Below the pieces are notes generated by a model. That model did no database searches. It worked only from the letters and a program-made list of their open reading frames with translations, and was not told the origin of the DNA. From Oscillospiraceae bacterium (GTDB taxonomy: Bacteria > Bacillota > Clostridia > Oscillospirales > Acutalibacteraceae), in the NCBI GenBank assembly GCA_029227055.1, contig JAQXZE010000027.1, forward strand, positions 1-37,643: 37,643 nt of DNA, given 5' to 3'. A program made the translations under genes and the position numbers. This document shows positions 17,855-26,576 of this stretch, one piece after another; position 1 is the first letter of the stretch; each line of letters begins with the position of its first letter.

Positions 17855-19231
17855 TTATTCGATGACAACAAGTACCCCCTCTCCGGCTTTCATATCCAAC
17901 ATAAGCTTGTCGGTTTCAACTAAGGATTCCTTAGTCTGCTGGATAACGGAAAGTTTGTATGTGTCATGGAATTCGAGGTTAATTTTCTGAGCATACTCAA
18001 AGCTGTTGTTAACTACATAGAAGGCGGATTTTCCATTATAGTTGAAACAGCCAATCATAGTCTCACCGTCGAAATCCTTAAGCTCGCGCCAGGATTGACC
18101 ATCAATCACGTGCTCTGCATTAGCAAGGTATGCTTTACCTAGTGAACCGTTTGTAAGAACGCCCTTGTTTACAGAGTTCATGAGTACATGGTCAACAGCT
18201 TTGATTTGGTCGTTTACGGGCTTTGCATAGTACCAGAAACGAGTCTTTTTACCGAATGCGCCAACGATACCTACACGGTTTGCCGCTTCAGATAAATCTT
18301 TGCCACCATGGTTAACCAAAACGTCAGCTGTATTTTGAACAGCAAGGAAGTACTGAATACCCTTTGCGCCATAGGCTAAAGAGGTATTAATATTCCACGC
18401 CATTTCAAATTCATTAACATTTTCATAGCCTGTATTTGTCCAAGCCTGAATAAACTGCCACCACGGAATGTCATAACGCTCTGCAGCCGAACGGATTGCT
18501 GACATATTATAGAAATATGTAGCATAGTTTCTCTGCTCGAATACATAGTGGTCATACATTAAAACTTTTGGGTGACAAAGAGATAAGTAACGCTCTAAAT
18601 ACTCTTCGTAAGCCTGCTTCTGCTTAAAGTCATAAATCGGGAAAAGGTTACAGTAACCGAAATATCCGAGTTCATTTAAAACCTTGAAGTAAGGCTCACA
18701 GGTAACAGCGATTTCACGCTCGGGAGCAACGAAGTAGTTAGGACCCGAAGGCTCATCCATTACGTGAATAGCTGCGAAGGATTTATATTTTTTATAAGGC
18801 TTGATGCTTTCGTCTGCTGTTTTAACATCAGCGATAGGAGCCGTACCTAAAGCGATAGTACAAGCAATGCCGTACTTCTCGCCGAGCTTGAACAGTTTAT
18901 CTGTATACTGTTCAGCCTTAGCAGTACCAACCTGTGACCATTCCTGATATGTTAAGTAGTTAATACCACATTCTGCAAATGCAGAGAAAACCTCATCAGT
19001 AATAGTGCTCGGCTTTGTATTACCGTTTCTACTCCAAACCTCAGGTCCGGGACCGTGGAATCCACCGATAGGCATTACATCTGTACCACCGATAAAATCG
19101 AAGCTAAAGGTGTTAACCTTCTCGGGCTCCATAGGTTCAATTTTAACTTCTTCCTTAGAAAGTGAACAACCGCAGAAGCAAAGCACAATTGCCATGCAAA
19201 GAGCCAAAATTTTAACTATAAACTTACTCAT
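17855..19231 (-). CDS. Lipoprotein TIM-barrel glycoside-hydrolase-like enzyme
   Basis: The 458-residue protein begins with a lipoprotein signal (hydrophobic run, FCGC, lipidated Cys22) and a short linker. The barrel family motifs follow: MPIGGFHGP at 53-61, MDEP at 158-161, MYDHY, FIQAW, SLAYGAKGIQYF and the C-terminal MIGCFNYNGKSAFYVVN. It should sit on the outer face of the membrane, next to the ABC solute-binding lipoprotein, and could trim chains before uptake. Its ATG overlaps the end of the upstream gene by 8 bp, so translation is probably coupled. It is more divergent from the two cytoplasmic copies than they are from each other. The substrate is unknown. Confidence 0.75.
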   Translation of the reverse strand: MSKFIVKILALCMAIVLCFCGCSLSKEEVKIEPMEPEKVNTFSFDFIGGTDVMPIGGFHGPGPEVWSRNGNTKPSTITDEVFSAFAECGINYLTYQEWSQVGTAKAEQYTDKLFKLGEKYGIACTIALGTAPIADVKTADESIKPYKKYKSFAAIHVMDEPSGPNYFVAPEREIAVTCEPYFKVLNELGYFGYCNLFPIYDFKQKQAYEEYLERYLSLCHPKVLMYDHYVFEQRNYATYFYNMSAIRSAAERYDIPWWQFIQAWTNTGYENVNEFEMAWNINTSLAYGAKGIQYFLAVQNTADVLVNHGGKDLSEAANRVGIVGAFGKKTRFWYYAKPVNDQIKAVDHVLMNSVNKGVLTNGSLGKAYLANAEHVIDGQSWRELKDFDGETMIGCFNYNGKSAFYVVNNSFEYAQKINLEFHDTYKLSVIQQTKESLVETDKLMLDMKAGEGVLVVIE

Positions 19232-20798
19232 CTACGGTTTCACCTGCCTTCTTAATTCGTCTTTTACGAGCAATTACCGATACCAAAGTGGTAACGCCTA
19301 CTGCAATTACTGCAACACCTGCTGCGATAGCAGGGATAAGATAGAAGTTAAATCCTGCTTCTTCGGTATTGTTTTCAGGCATATAAACTACTTCCATAGG
19401 AGTATATTTATAATCCTCGGGGAAAGGCTCCTTATTTGTAAGGAAGTCAACCTCAACAATATTGGGGTCGAAGTCTAGATTCTTAACCTTAACATTATCA
19501 ATCATCATATTTGTATAATCGAGACCGATAATCTGAATGAAGCCTGTAGGTGTGGGTGCATCACTCTGGTCAACTGTGAAAACAGGGTCGCCAAAGCTCT
19601 TTTCATCCATCCACTTAGCATAGCCTGTGAATACGCCGTCCTTCATAACGAACTTAAGGCTATAGCCCTTATTAGAAGTATCTTCATCAAAGAAGTTGAA
19701 GCCTTCCTTTGTAAAGGTTCCGTCATGCTGAGAACCGCTATAAACAGTTAAATAGTTACCGTTACCCAAAACTATTTGTTTTGAATAAGCGGAGGGAGAC
19801 CAGTTGATAGCCTCCATCTCGTTAGACTCGCAGCCTGTACGAACATAGTAGTAAGGCATCGGTCTTGTAACGAGGTTGCCCTCATCATCTAAAACGGTGT
19901 GGTTCTGTTGATAAGGAACATCAAAACTGAATTCAAAGTTTGAATATGTATACTTTGTGGAAAGGTAAACGAAACGACCGTTCTGCCAAAGCATACCCTT
20001 ATGACCCTTATACTCCTGAATATCCGCACAACCGGGATAGTCAACAGCAGCAACCATTGTAGATGTAAAGTGATTTATATTCCACTCACTGTCGTTAAAA
20101 TCTTCAGAGAAGTTAACATTTTCGGGAGTGTCATAAGCATAGGACTTGAAGTTTACTGTGGAAATTTCAGCCACACAGCCGTCTGTCTGAATAAATCCTA
20201 TTCTGCCTTCACCCGTATGCTTGATGTTTGCATTTTTGCAAAGGCTTGTGCCGTTTATGGAAACCGTAATCTTATCATCAGTTGTGATGGTAAATGTAAC
20301 ATTAAGGTTTGCACCGACAGAGCCTACTCTTTTTGTGGATGAAATAGTAGTGGGGTTAGCGTCTGCATCATAGGAAACTACTGATGCATGAATGCCGCCC
20401 TTATTCTTGAACTGAAGCTCAAGGGTACTTGCACTACCGATTTCAGGCTCAATTGTTTTTAATGCAAACGCCAATGCAAAGGTCTCCCCTGCGGGCAATT
20501 TTGTAAGTTTAAATGTAGTACTACCTTCTACAAGCTTATCATAATACGCGGACTTCACTGTAGGGCTTTTCCAAACAAGCTTGGTGCCTGAAGAACTGTC
20601 CTTCGGAAAAACGATTTTTCCCTTTTTAACGATAATATCTTCGTTTGCGTTGTGCCAATCCTGTGTGGAAAGCTCATCGTTGGCGAAGCTGCTATTGTCA
20701 AGATTAACAATAGCAGAACCCGCCGAAGCTACAATTGAAAGACCTAATACAAGGATAATGCATATAAGAAGAGATACTATTTTCTTATATATCTTCAT
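19224..20798 (-). CDS. Secreted, C-terminally anchored lectin-like protein
   Basis: The 524-residue protein has a signal peptide (about 1-26) and two beta-rich regions (about 30-225 and 225-455). The segments WHNANEDIIVKKGKIVF, RIGFIQTDGC and INWSPSAYSKQIV suggest concanavalin-like (LamG/DUF1080-type) sandwiches, by pattern only. A TM helix at about 484-510 and a basic tail RKRRIKK anchor it. The ribosome site AGGGGT precedes the ATG. It follows the solute-binding protein gene by 19 bp and overlaps the lipoprotein enzyme gene by 8 bp. It is probably a cell-surface glycan binder that feeds the transporter. Confidence 0.65.
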   Translation of the reverse strand: MKIYKKIVSLLICIILVLGLSIVASAGSAIVNLDNSSFANDELSTQDWHNANEDIIVKKGKIVFPKDSSSGTKLVWKSPTVKSAYYDKLVEGSTTFKLTKLPAGETFALAFALKTIEPEIGSASTLELQFKNKGGIHASVVSYDADANPTTISSTKRVGSVGANLNVTFTITTDDKITVSINGTSLCKNANIKHTGEGRIGFIQTDGCVAEISTVNFKSYAYDTPENVNFSEDFNDSEWNINHFTSTMVAAVDYPGCADIQEYKGHKGMLWQNGRFVYLSTKYTYSNFEFSFDVPYQQNHTVLDDEGNLVTRPMPYYYVRTGCESNEMEAINWSPSAYSKQIVLGNGNYLTVYSGSQHDGTFTKEGFNFFDEDTSNKGYSLKFVMKDGVFTGYAKWMDEKSFGDPVFTVDQSDAPTPTGFIQIIGLDYTNMMIDNVKVKNLDFDPNIVEVDFLTNKEPFPEDYKYTPMEVVYMPENNTEEAGFNFYLIPAIAAGVAVIAVGVTTLVSVIARKRRIKKAGETVDE

Positions 20799-20817
20799 TA
20801 ACAGTTACCCCTATAAA

Positions 20818-22389
20818 TTAGCTATTGATATTTGCAAGCCATGTGATAAGGTATTTAGATTCAACGCTCTGAGTGAGGTTGTTCCAAGCCTGGTCAGCAG
20901 TCCACTTATCAGCTGCGTTGTTTGTCTGATAGTGAGAGATGAACTCGATATTAGCAAAGAGGTCAGCGCCGCCCTTGTTGAATATGTCGTGGTTAGAGAT
21001 GTTCTGGTCAGCAATACCGTTTGTATAGGTAGCCTCAAGCTCAAACATATTGCGTGAGAAAGGAGTCCACTCAGCTGTGTTAATCTTAACCTTGCTGTAG
21101 TCAACACCACCAACTGCATAGTGCTGCTGTTCAGCAATTGCCTTAACATTTTCTTCAGAAATCATATAAGCAATAAACTCTTTAGCGCCCTTAACAGCAG
21201 TTGAATACTTAGGAACGAAAGTACCACCAACGATAGGAGAACCGTATGCGATGCGACGAGCGCTGATGATATGATTCCAGTCAGCAGCGGAAATGGTTTT
21301 GCCTTCTACCTTGTAGCCGGAACCGGACTTATAGTCAGCTTCGGTCTTCTGACCATCAAGTACAGAGTCAACAGCAGAGATAAGCTTACGTAAATCAGAC
21401 TCAGACTTAACGGTTGAAAGCTTGTTGGTAATTGATGAAAGTAAGGGTAAGCGGAAGCAATCGAAGTTATCAAGGTTACCTGCAGATGCAGCCTCGTTCT
21501 CGAGCCAAGCACCGTTGTACATCATAGCGGCTTTACCCTGAACTAAGTATGTCTGAATAAGTGTATGAGATGTAGAGTTTGAACCCTGAAGAACATACTT
21601 GGAGTCTAACATACCCTCAAGAGCCTTCATGATTTCATATCTACCGTCTTTCTTAAGGAATACTGCCTTAGAGGGAGACTCGCCTGTTTCAGGATCCTTA
21701 CAACCGAAGTAGTTGTTTAATGCATAGTCGATACCTTCGTACTGTGCATACCATACGTAGCAAGCCTGTGCCCAGTAGCCTGCGCCCATGAAGGAGCAGA
21801 ATGCAGGGATGCCTTCAGCCAAAAGTGAGTCAGCTACAACGCTGGCTTCGTTTGTGGTACGGGGAGTTTTGAGGCTATACTTATCGAACATAGCCTTGTT
21901 GTAAATCATAGAATATCTGGAAGCACCGATAGCAGGTAATACATAGAGGTTGCCGTCGGGGAATCTACCTGCATCAAGCCATTCCTGCTGGAAGTGCTCG
22001 CCTACCTTTTTGGTAGCATTCTTGGGTGTCATTTCATAAACATCTGTAAGGGGCTCTAAGTACTGTCTGTACTGAGGAGGACAGTTAACGATATAAATAT
22101 CAGTATCGTCGATATCTTCCTGACCCATAGCTGCTAGGATAGAAGCGTTGGATGCAGACATCTGTAAATCAACTTTGTACTCGGGATACAACTTGTGGAA
22201 GCGCTCAACAGTCTTCTTAATCCATGCAGAGCCGAAACCGGAATTCCAATACTGAAGCTTAATGTCAGTCTCGGTATTACCCTCGCCGCCTGCAACGTTT
22301 CCTCTGTTATTAGAGCCGCAGCCTGCAAAGCATGTAACTAGCATAGCTACTGCTAAAACAAGAGCAAGAAGTTTAGTCATCTTTTTCAT
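20818..22389 (-). CDS. Carbohydrate ABC transporter solute-binding lipoprotein (extracellular family 1 type)
   Basis: The 523-residue protein has a lipoprotein signal with FAGC and lipidated Cys24. The mature part starts with IKLQYWNSGFGSAWIKKTVERF and continues with FHKLYPEYKVD, the usual opening of CUT1 sugar-binding proteins; VLPAIGASRYSMIYNKAMF and AAMMYNGAWLENEA are further family hallmarks. It is longer than typical maltose-binding-like proteins (about 400-430), which suits larger oligosaccharides. Asp/Asn-rich segments in the C-terminal third (DYSKVKINTAEWTPF) are unremarkable. AAGGAG precedes the ATG. It lies 75 bp after the MalG-like gene, a common order in CUT1 operons. Confidence 0.9.
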   Translation of the reverse strand: MKKMTKLLALVLAVAMLVTCFAGCGSNNRGNVAGGEGNTETDIKLQYWNSGFGSAWIKKTVERFHKLYPEYKVDLQMSASNASILAAMGQEDIDDTDIYIVNCPPQYRQYLEPLTDVYEMTPKNATKKVGEHFQQEWLDAGRFPDGNLYVLPAIGASRYSMIYNKAMFDKYSLKTPRTTNEASVVADSLLAEGIPAFCSFMGAGYWAQACYVWYAQYEGIDYALNNYFGCKDPETGESPSKAVFLKKDGRYEIMKALEGMLDSKYVLQGSNSTSHTLIQTYLVQGKAAMMYNGAWLENEAASAGNLDNFDCFRLPLLSSITNKLSTVKSESDLRKLISAVDSVLDGQKTEADYKSGSGYKVEGKTISAADWNHIISARRIAYGSPIVGGTFVPKYSTAVKGAKEFIAYMISEENVKAIAEQQHYAVGGVDYSKVKINTAEWTPFSRNMFELEATYTNGIADQNISNHDIFNKGGADLFANIEFISHYQTNNAADKWTADQAWNNLTQSVESKYLITWLANINS

Positions 22390-22464
22390 AATGTTTTCTC
22401 CTTATGTTTAATATTTTAATGCCACACGGCAATTTTTACATTAAATCGGTTCGAAAAATCGAAC

Positions 22465-23325
22465 TTATCCTTTAATACCGCCAAGTGATACGTTTGTAGT
22501 AATCGTTTTGTTAAATACGATAAATAGGATTATACAAGGAATACATACATAGAAGCAGGCTGCAAAGAGAATATCAAGTCTTGCTCTGTATGTCATTTCA
22601 AGGTTGAAGTTATAGATACCTACAGGCAATGTAGGAGTCTTGGGCTGGTTAATAAGAATGTATGTATAGTCATTCCACTGAGCAATCCAAGAAGTAATAC
22701 CCAAAGCTGTAAGTAGAGGCATTGCCTGAGGAAGCATTACTCTGAAGTATACCTGGAAATCGTTAGCGCCGTCGATTTGAGCCGCTTCTGCGTATGTCCA
22801 GGAAAGGTTTTTAAAGTAAGCATTGAAGTATAAGTAGGATGCTGAGAAACCGGAAATGTTCATAAACGCAGCCCACATATTATTGATAAGACCAAGTCTC
22901 CAACCAAGTCTATAGGAAGCACCGCCCGCACCGTAGATGGGAAGTGTCATAACAACTAAGATTATGAGGTACGGCCATGTACTTGTGGGGAACTTATACT
23001 TTGAACAGGTGTAAGAGAATGTACACTGAGTAAAGATTGAAAGAGTAACAGGGATGATTGACCACCACAAGCTGTTAAACAACATGTTCCAGAAGCCAAC
23101 GCCGTTAACTTCAAGCATACTCATAACATCTCTGTAGTTTTCCCAATGCCAAACGGTAGGAAGACCGAATGTATCAAGTGCTACCTCTGTATGTGTTTTA
23201 GCACCCGACATAAACATCCAGAAAAGGATGTAAACATAGGAAAATGCAACTGCTGCAAATATTAATGATACGAAACAGTAAAGAATCTTCTCGGGAAGAC
23301 TTTTTCTTTTTAAACTTTTGAACAT
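22465..23325 (-). CDS. Carbohydrate ABC transporter permease, MalG-like (CUT1)
   Basis: The 286-residue membrane protein has six predicted TM helices. The cytoplasmic EAA loop is clear: YAEAAQIDGANDFQVYFRV followed by LPQAMPLLTALG (about 180-210), which docks the ATPase. It ends with TTNVSLGGIKG, typical of MalG-type permeases. GGAG precedes the ATG, and the MalF-like gene ends 20 bp upstream. No ATPase gene is found in the window, so a shared MsmX/MsmK-type ATPase encoded elsewhere is expected. Confidence 0.9.
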   Translation of the reverse strand: MFKSLKRKSLPEKILYCFVSLIFAAVAFSYVYILFWMFMSGAKTHTEVALDTFGLPTVWHWENYRDVMSMLEVNGVGFWNMLFNSLWWSIIPVTLSIFTQCTFSYTCSKYKFPTSTWPYLIILVVMTLPIYGAGGASYRLGWRLGLINNMWAAFMNISGFSASYLYFNAYFKNLSWTYAEAAQIDGANDFQVYFRVMLPQAMPLLTALGITSWIAQWNDYTYILINQPKTPTLPVGIYNFNLEMTYRARLDILFAACFYVCIPCIILFIVFNKTITTNVSLGGIKG

Positions 23326-23345
23326 AACTTAAAATCTCCTTCCCG

Positions 23346-24278
23346 TTAAAATTCTGCGTCTGTAAACATTTTGTTTGTATACTTACGCATAAACATTGTT
23401 ATAGTAACGGCGATAACCGTCATTATAAGACCAACGGCAGACATGTAGTTGAATACCGGAGCATTCGGGTCGCCGGCACCGGCCAAGGTCTGCATATAGA
23501 GCCAAGTTGAAAGTGTCTGAGTACCGTAAGCACCGCCTGTTAAAAGGAAGTTTGCTGTTGATGCACCGAAGATACCGCAGAAGCTTAAGAGTAGCTGTAA
23601 TGCAACTGTAGGCCATACAAGCGGAACAACGATTTTGGTAAACTCACCAAGCCAGCTAACACCGTCAATCTGACCTGACTCTAAAACATCGGCAGGAATT
23701 CTTGCAAAGGTACCGCCCCAGATAATAAGGTCACCGGGGAAGCCGAGCCATAACATATGAGCCCAAAGTGTGTAATTAGCAAAGCGTGAGTCTGCAAGAA
23801 GCTCAGGGATATAGGAAAGTCCCATCCACTCACCGATTTGCTTAGCTATCGGTCCATACACACCAACAAACTGTGTAAATACCATCGCAATAGCAACACC
23901 GAATATCATTGCGGGCAAGAAGAATAGTATTCTGTAAACGCCCGAAAAAGGAACCTTCTTATAAAGGAAGTATGAAACTAAAACCTTAAAGGGATATGTA
24001 ACAAGTCCGATTGCGAAGGTAATAAGTGTGTTTTTGAGAGCTATTAAAAGCTCACCGTCAGGCGATGTGAATTCCTTAAAGGCTCGGACGAAGTGGTCAA
24101 CTGTCCAAGCGCCGTCGGAAGTTTGGAACGCCATAAAAATTGAGTCAATATTTACATAAACATAGAAAACTAAGAAGAATACCCAAGGAAGAAGTATTGA
24201 AAAAAGAATAAATGCTACTCTAATCCAATTTATAGGCTTCTTATTCTTCTTTTCTATAGGATTTTTTACTGCTGTCAC
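23346..24278 (-). CDS. Carbohydrate ABC transporter permease, MalF-like (CUT1)
   Basis: The 310-residue protein has six TM helices and an EAA loop (PADVLESGQIDGVSWLGEF, then KIVVPLVWP) near 213-240. The start is GTG at 24278, which overlaps the TGA of the upstream surface-protein gene in the sequence GTGA; AGGAGG lies 11 bases before it. This coupling places the anchored lectin-like protein in the same transcript. It pairs with the MalG-like protein at 22465 to form the membrane channel. Confidence 0.9.
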   Translation of the reverse strand: MTAVKNPIEKKNKKPINWIRVAFILFSILLPWVFFLVFYVYVNIDSIFMAFQTSDGAWTVDHFVRAFKEFTSPDGELLIALKNTLITFAIGLVTYPFKVLVSYFLYKKVPFSGVYRILFFLPAMIFGVAIAMVFTQFVGVYGPIAKQIGEWMGLSYIPELLADSRFANYTLWAHMLWLGFPGDLIIWGGTFARIPADVLESGQIDGVSWLGEFTKIVVPLVWPTVALQLLLSFCGIFGASTANFLLTGGAYGTQTLSTWLYMQTLAGAGDPNAPVFNYMSAVGLIMTVIAVTITMFMRKYTNKMFTDAEF

Positions 24279-26047
24279 TGTTTCTTGAACCTCCTAACAA
24301 CTATAATAGAGCCTGCAACAGCAACTGCTACAATTACTACCGCAAGACCGATAGCAATGAAGGGGGCTGCATCTACCTTACCGCCTTCGCCGTCTACTGC
24401 TACATAGGTTTTGCCTGCTCTATTCTTCCATTTAGCGTAAAGAGTTTTACTCGATGTCTGAATCTTATCAAAGTCAAACTCTTTACCGTCAACGGTTACC
24501 CAAGCCACAAACTCGTCACCGTCAACCTTCGGGTCAGCAGGTTTTTTAACCTTATATCCGTTCTCAGGAGAAAGAATCTGTGTTTTGATTGTTTTATCGG
24601 TACCGGTAACAAATGAAATCTTATATTCACCTAAAGCATCGTATCTGTTTCCGTCTGCATCTATTAAGTATGCAAGATAGAATTTATACTTTTGCTTTTC
24701 GCTACCGAAAACAGCTGTCATATCACCGGGAGTTGAATCCTGAACAGAGAATGTACCCTGCTTTGTAACTCCGTCTTTATTTGTAATTTCAATTGTTTTA
24801 TCGGGATATGTTGCTATATAAACGTCTTTTTCTGCGTTGTAGTATACGCTATCGCAGTTTTCATAGCTTATCATTTCGCCTTTGTGCTCGATTGTTCCGG
24901 GAACGGTAAGCTGAACACCGAGGTTCTTGTGATTTGCATCATATATACGTACGTCAGAAAGGGTAAATGTTGAATAGTGGTACGGACCTTCGCCGTAAAC
25001 TAGTGCTGAGTATCCGAAATTTTTAGTTGAGGGAGTAAAGAAGAAGTTGCTTGTAAACTTAAACCATTCGGTTTCTCCTTTATATGTACGCTGAATTAAA
25101 TAATCCCAACCCTCATCGGTGTGGGTATTATACATTTTAACCAAGTACTTGGCACCAGGGATAAGCATCTGGCTTATTTCGGTGGCTTCTACGTGCTGCG
25201 GGTCGTAAGTAACGTTAGTACAGGTGTACTGTGTACTACCACCGCCTGTGATGTGAGCCATATTAAGCCACAAGCCTGACTGATAATTCTTAGACTTAGA
25301 GGACTTAACAGTATATTCAATATACATTTCGTCGGTAGTGTTCTTGATTTTGTTACCAAGTCTTACATTGTACTGCTTTTCTACAGAAACGGTATATGTA
25401 TGGTTAACATCGGTAGCGCTGGGTGTGGGCTTTTTGTTTGCTTCCATAGCCGCAATACCTGTGCTTCCGCTAACACCTAAATCGTTACCATTCTTATCAT
25501 AGATATGAACATTGGTAAGCTCAACCTTGGAAGGACCGCCGTCAAACCAAAGGCCTAAAAACTTCATCTTGGTAGTATAGGTATCTCTCCAAACAGAAGG
25601 AAGAGCATAGTATGAAGACTCATTACCTTTGGCAATAGCCATAGTATACTCAAAGCCATCCTTGGTTGTAACAAACTTGATGAAGTATGTATAACCTTTC
25701 TTGAACATATTGGTGGGGTCACCGTTCTTGTAGCACATAAGACCGCCATTAGTGTAGAGATACACACGGTCAGACTTGCTATCCGAACCAACAAGACCCT
25801 GCTGATGAGCAGTAACCTCGCCAACCTTAGAAACTGTATAGGTCATATACATCTCTTCGCCGACTTTACCGCTTAAGGGTTTTGTGTTAGAAACGAAACC
25901 TAGAGGGGTATCAATGTTAACATTGTAAGCTGTTTCGCTTACCTTTACCTTAGGCTGTGCGGCAGATACAGCCATCGGAATAGTTGTAAGCACTAATACA
26001 ACTGCAACCAACAACGGTATCAATCTTTTTGAAAAACTTCTTTTCAT
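24275..26047 (-). CDS. Secreted, anchored lectin-like surface protein; first gene of the locus
   Basis: I choose ATG at 26047 (590 residues), preceded by AAAGGGAT and starting a proper signal peptide (MKRSFSKRLIPLLVAVVLVL). The frame is open 16 codons further up, to 26095, but that extension has no ribosome site and would bury the signal. Two related beta-rich domains (about 32-200 and 215-385) share VxLxNVxIYDxNxxxLGV-type ends. A segment at about 475-545 with Flg_new/InlB B-repeat features (GYKVKKPADPKVDGDEFVAW, then KTLYAKWKN) follows, then a TM helix near 560-583 and a basic tail. It is probably a glycan-binding protein at the cell surface. Its stop overlaps the MalF-like start. Confidence 0.75.
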   Translation of the reverse strand: MKRSFSKRLIPLLVAVVLVLTTIPMAVSAAQPKVKVSETAYNVNIDTPLGFVSNTKPLSGKVGEEMYMTYTVSKVGEVTAHQQGLVGSDSKSDRVYLYTNGGLMCYKNGDPTNMFKKGYTYFIKFVTTKDGFEYTMAIAKGNESSYYALPSVWRDTYTTKMKFLGLWFDGGPSKVELTNVHIYDKNGNDLGVSGSTGIAAMEANKKPTPSATDVNHTYTVSVEKQYNVRLGNKIKNTTDEMYIEYTVKSSKSKNYQSGLWLNMAHITGGGSTQYTCTNVTYDPQHVEATEISQMLIPGAKYLVKMYNTHTDEGWDYLIQRTYKGETEWFKFTSNFFFTPSTKNFGYSALVYGEGPYHYSTFTLSDVRIYDANHKNLGVQLTVPGTIEHKGEMISYENCDSVYYNAEKDVYIATYPDKTIEITNKDGVTKQGTFSVQDSTPGDMTAVFGSEKQKYKFYLAYLIDADGNRYDALGEYKISFVTGTDKTIKTQILSPENGYKVKKPADPKVDGDEFVAWVTVDGKEFDFDKIQTSSKTLYAKWKNRAGKTYVAVDGEGGKVDAAPFIAIGLAVVIVAVAVAGSIIVVRRFKKQ

Positions 26048-26068
26048 ATTACATCCCTTTCTGCACAA

Positions 26069-26074
26069 ATTATA
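26069..26074 (-). promoter_or_regulatory. Possible proximal -10 of the locus
   Basis: A perfect TATAAT on the minus strand lies 21 bases before the start codon. The best -35 candidate (TTGGGT) is 19 bp upstream, so this is a weaker candidate than the extended -10 at 26230-26238. Confidence 0.3.
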
Positions 26075-26141
26075 GAAAATATTACCTTGCAACACCCAAT
26101 CTGATTTTTATCTCTCTAATTTTCATCACACAATATGTTGT

Positions 26142-26155
26142 TGAAAACGCTAACA
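26142..26155 (-). promoter_or_regulatory. Catabolite response element (cre) for CcpA
   Basis: TGAAAACGCTAACA matches the 14-base cre consensus TGWAANCGNTNWCA at every position. It lies 95-108 bases before the first gene of the locus, inside the leader if transcription starts near 26223. A cre inside the transcribed region usually means CcpA roadblock repression, so the locus should be off when preferred sugars are present. Confidence 0.75.
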
Positions 26156-26229
26156 AAAAGGCATAAAAGCAACAACAAAAACGACAAAATGTTGAAAATA
26201 AGCAAAAGTTGCGAAAGTATTGCGCTTAC

Positions 26230-26238
26230 AGTATATCA
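26230..26238 (-). promoter_or_regulatory. Candidate extended -10 promoter of the polysaccharide locus
   Basis: On the minus strand TGATATACT provides a TGn extension and a -10 with 5 of 6 matches. The -35 position at 17-bp spacing is poor (TGGTGT), as expected for an activator-dependent promoter. Transcription would begin near 26223 and give a leader of about 175 bases holding the cre site. Confidence 0.45.
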
Positions 26239-26264
26239 TATTGATAAAAAAAACACCATAGCGA

Positions 26265-26299
26265 TTTGTGACTTTTTTATGTGGTTTTGTGACTTTTTT
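26265..26299. promoter_or_regulatory. Two-turn direct repeat, candidate activator site
   Basis: TTTGTGACTTTTTT occurs at 26265-26278 and again at 26286-26299, exactly 21 bp apart. Relative to a start near 26223 it covers about -42 to -76, next to the weak -35. Direct repeats two helical turns apart are typical of AraC-type and some response-regulator sites. Confidence 0.5.
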
Positions 26300-26312
26300 G
26301 TATTTTTATTCC

Positions 26313-26330
26313 ATTGTAATTTTTTACAAT
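26313..26330. promoter_or_regulatory. Inverted repeat upstream of the locus promoter
   Basis: ATTGTAA (26313-26319) and TTACAAT (26324-26330) are perfect arms around four T residues. It may be a further regulator site; its A/T content makes a chance origin possible. Confidence 0.3.
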
Positions 26331-26544
26331 TTTTCGTTTATTTGCCATATCCGAAAATCTCTTTTAAAAAACTAAAAACCACCTTTTGAATTTAATAAAA
26401 ATTTTTTCTGTTTTCACCACTTTTACAGATGACAACGAAATGGAATATTCCCGTATTATAATATATATATTGATAATTAGCCACCCAATTTCAGCACATT
26501 TTGTTTACAAAAAATATTGCCCTTTTTCATTCGGTTTTTAACAT

Positions 26545-26576
26545 AAAAAAGAGGGACGGTAAAAAACCGTTCCCTC
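26545..26576 (-). terminator. Rho-independent terminator for leftward transcripts
   Basis: GAGGGACGGT (26551-26560) pairs with 26566-26576, leaving one bulged base, around five A residues. On the minus strand it is followed by six T (26545-26550). It would end the three-gene transcript whose last stop is at 26996, leaving an unusually long trailer of about 420 bases. Confidence 0.75.

Noticed and set aside
26048-26095. Upstream extension of the 590-residue surface protein
   Set aside because: It has no ribosome site at the earlier start and would place 16 residues before the signal peptide.
26135-26389. Plus-strand 84-codon frame in the control region
   Set aside because: It has Lys/Asn/Phe-rich content from AT-rich DNA, no ribosome site, and covers the cre and direct repeats.
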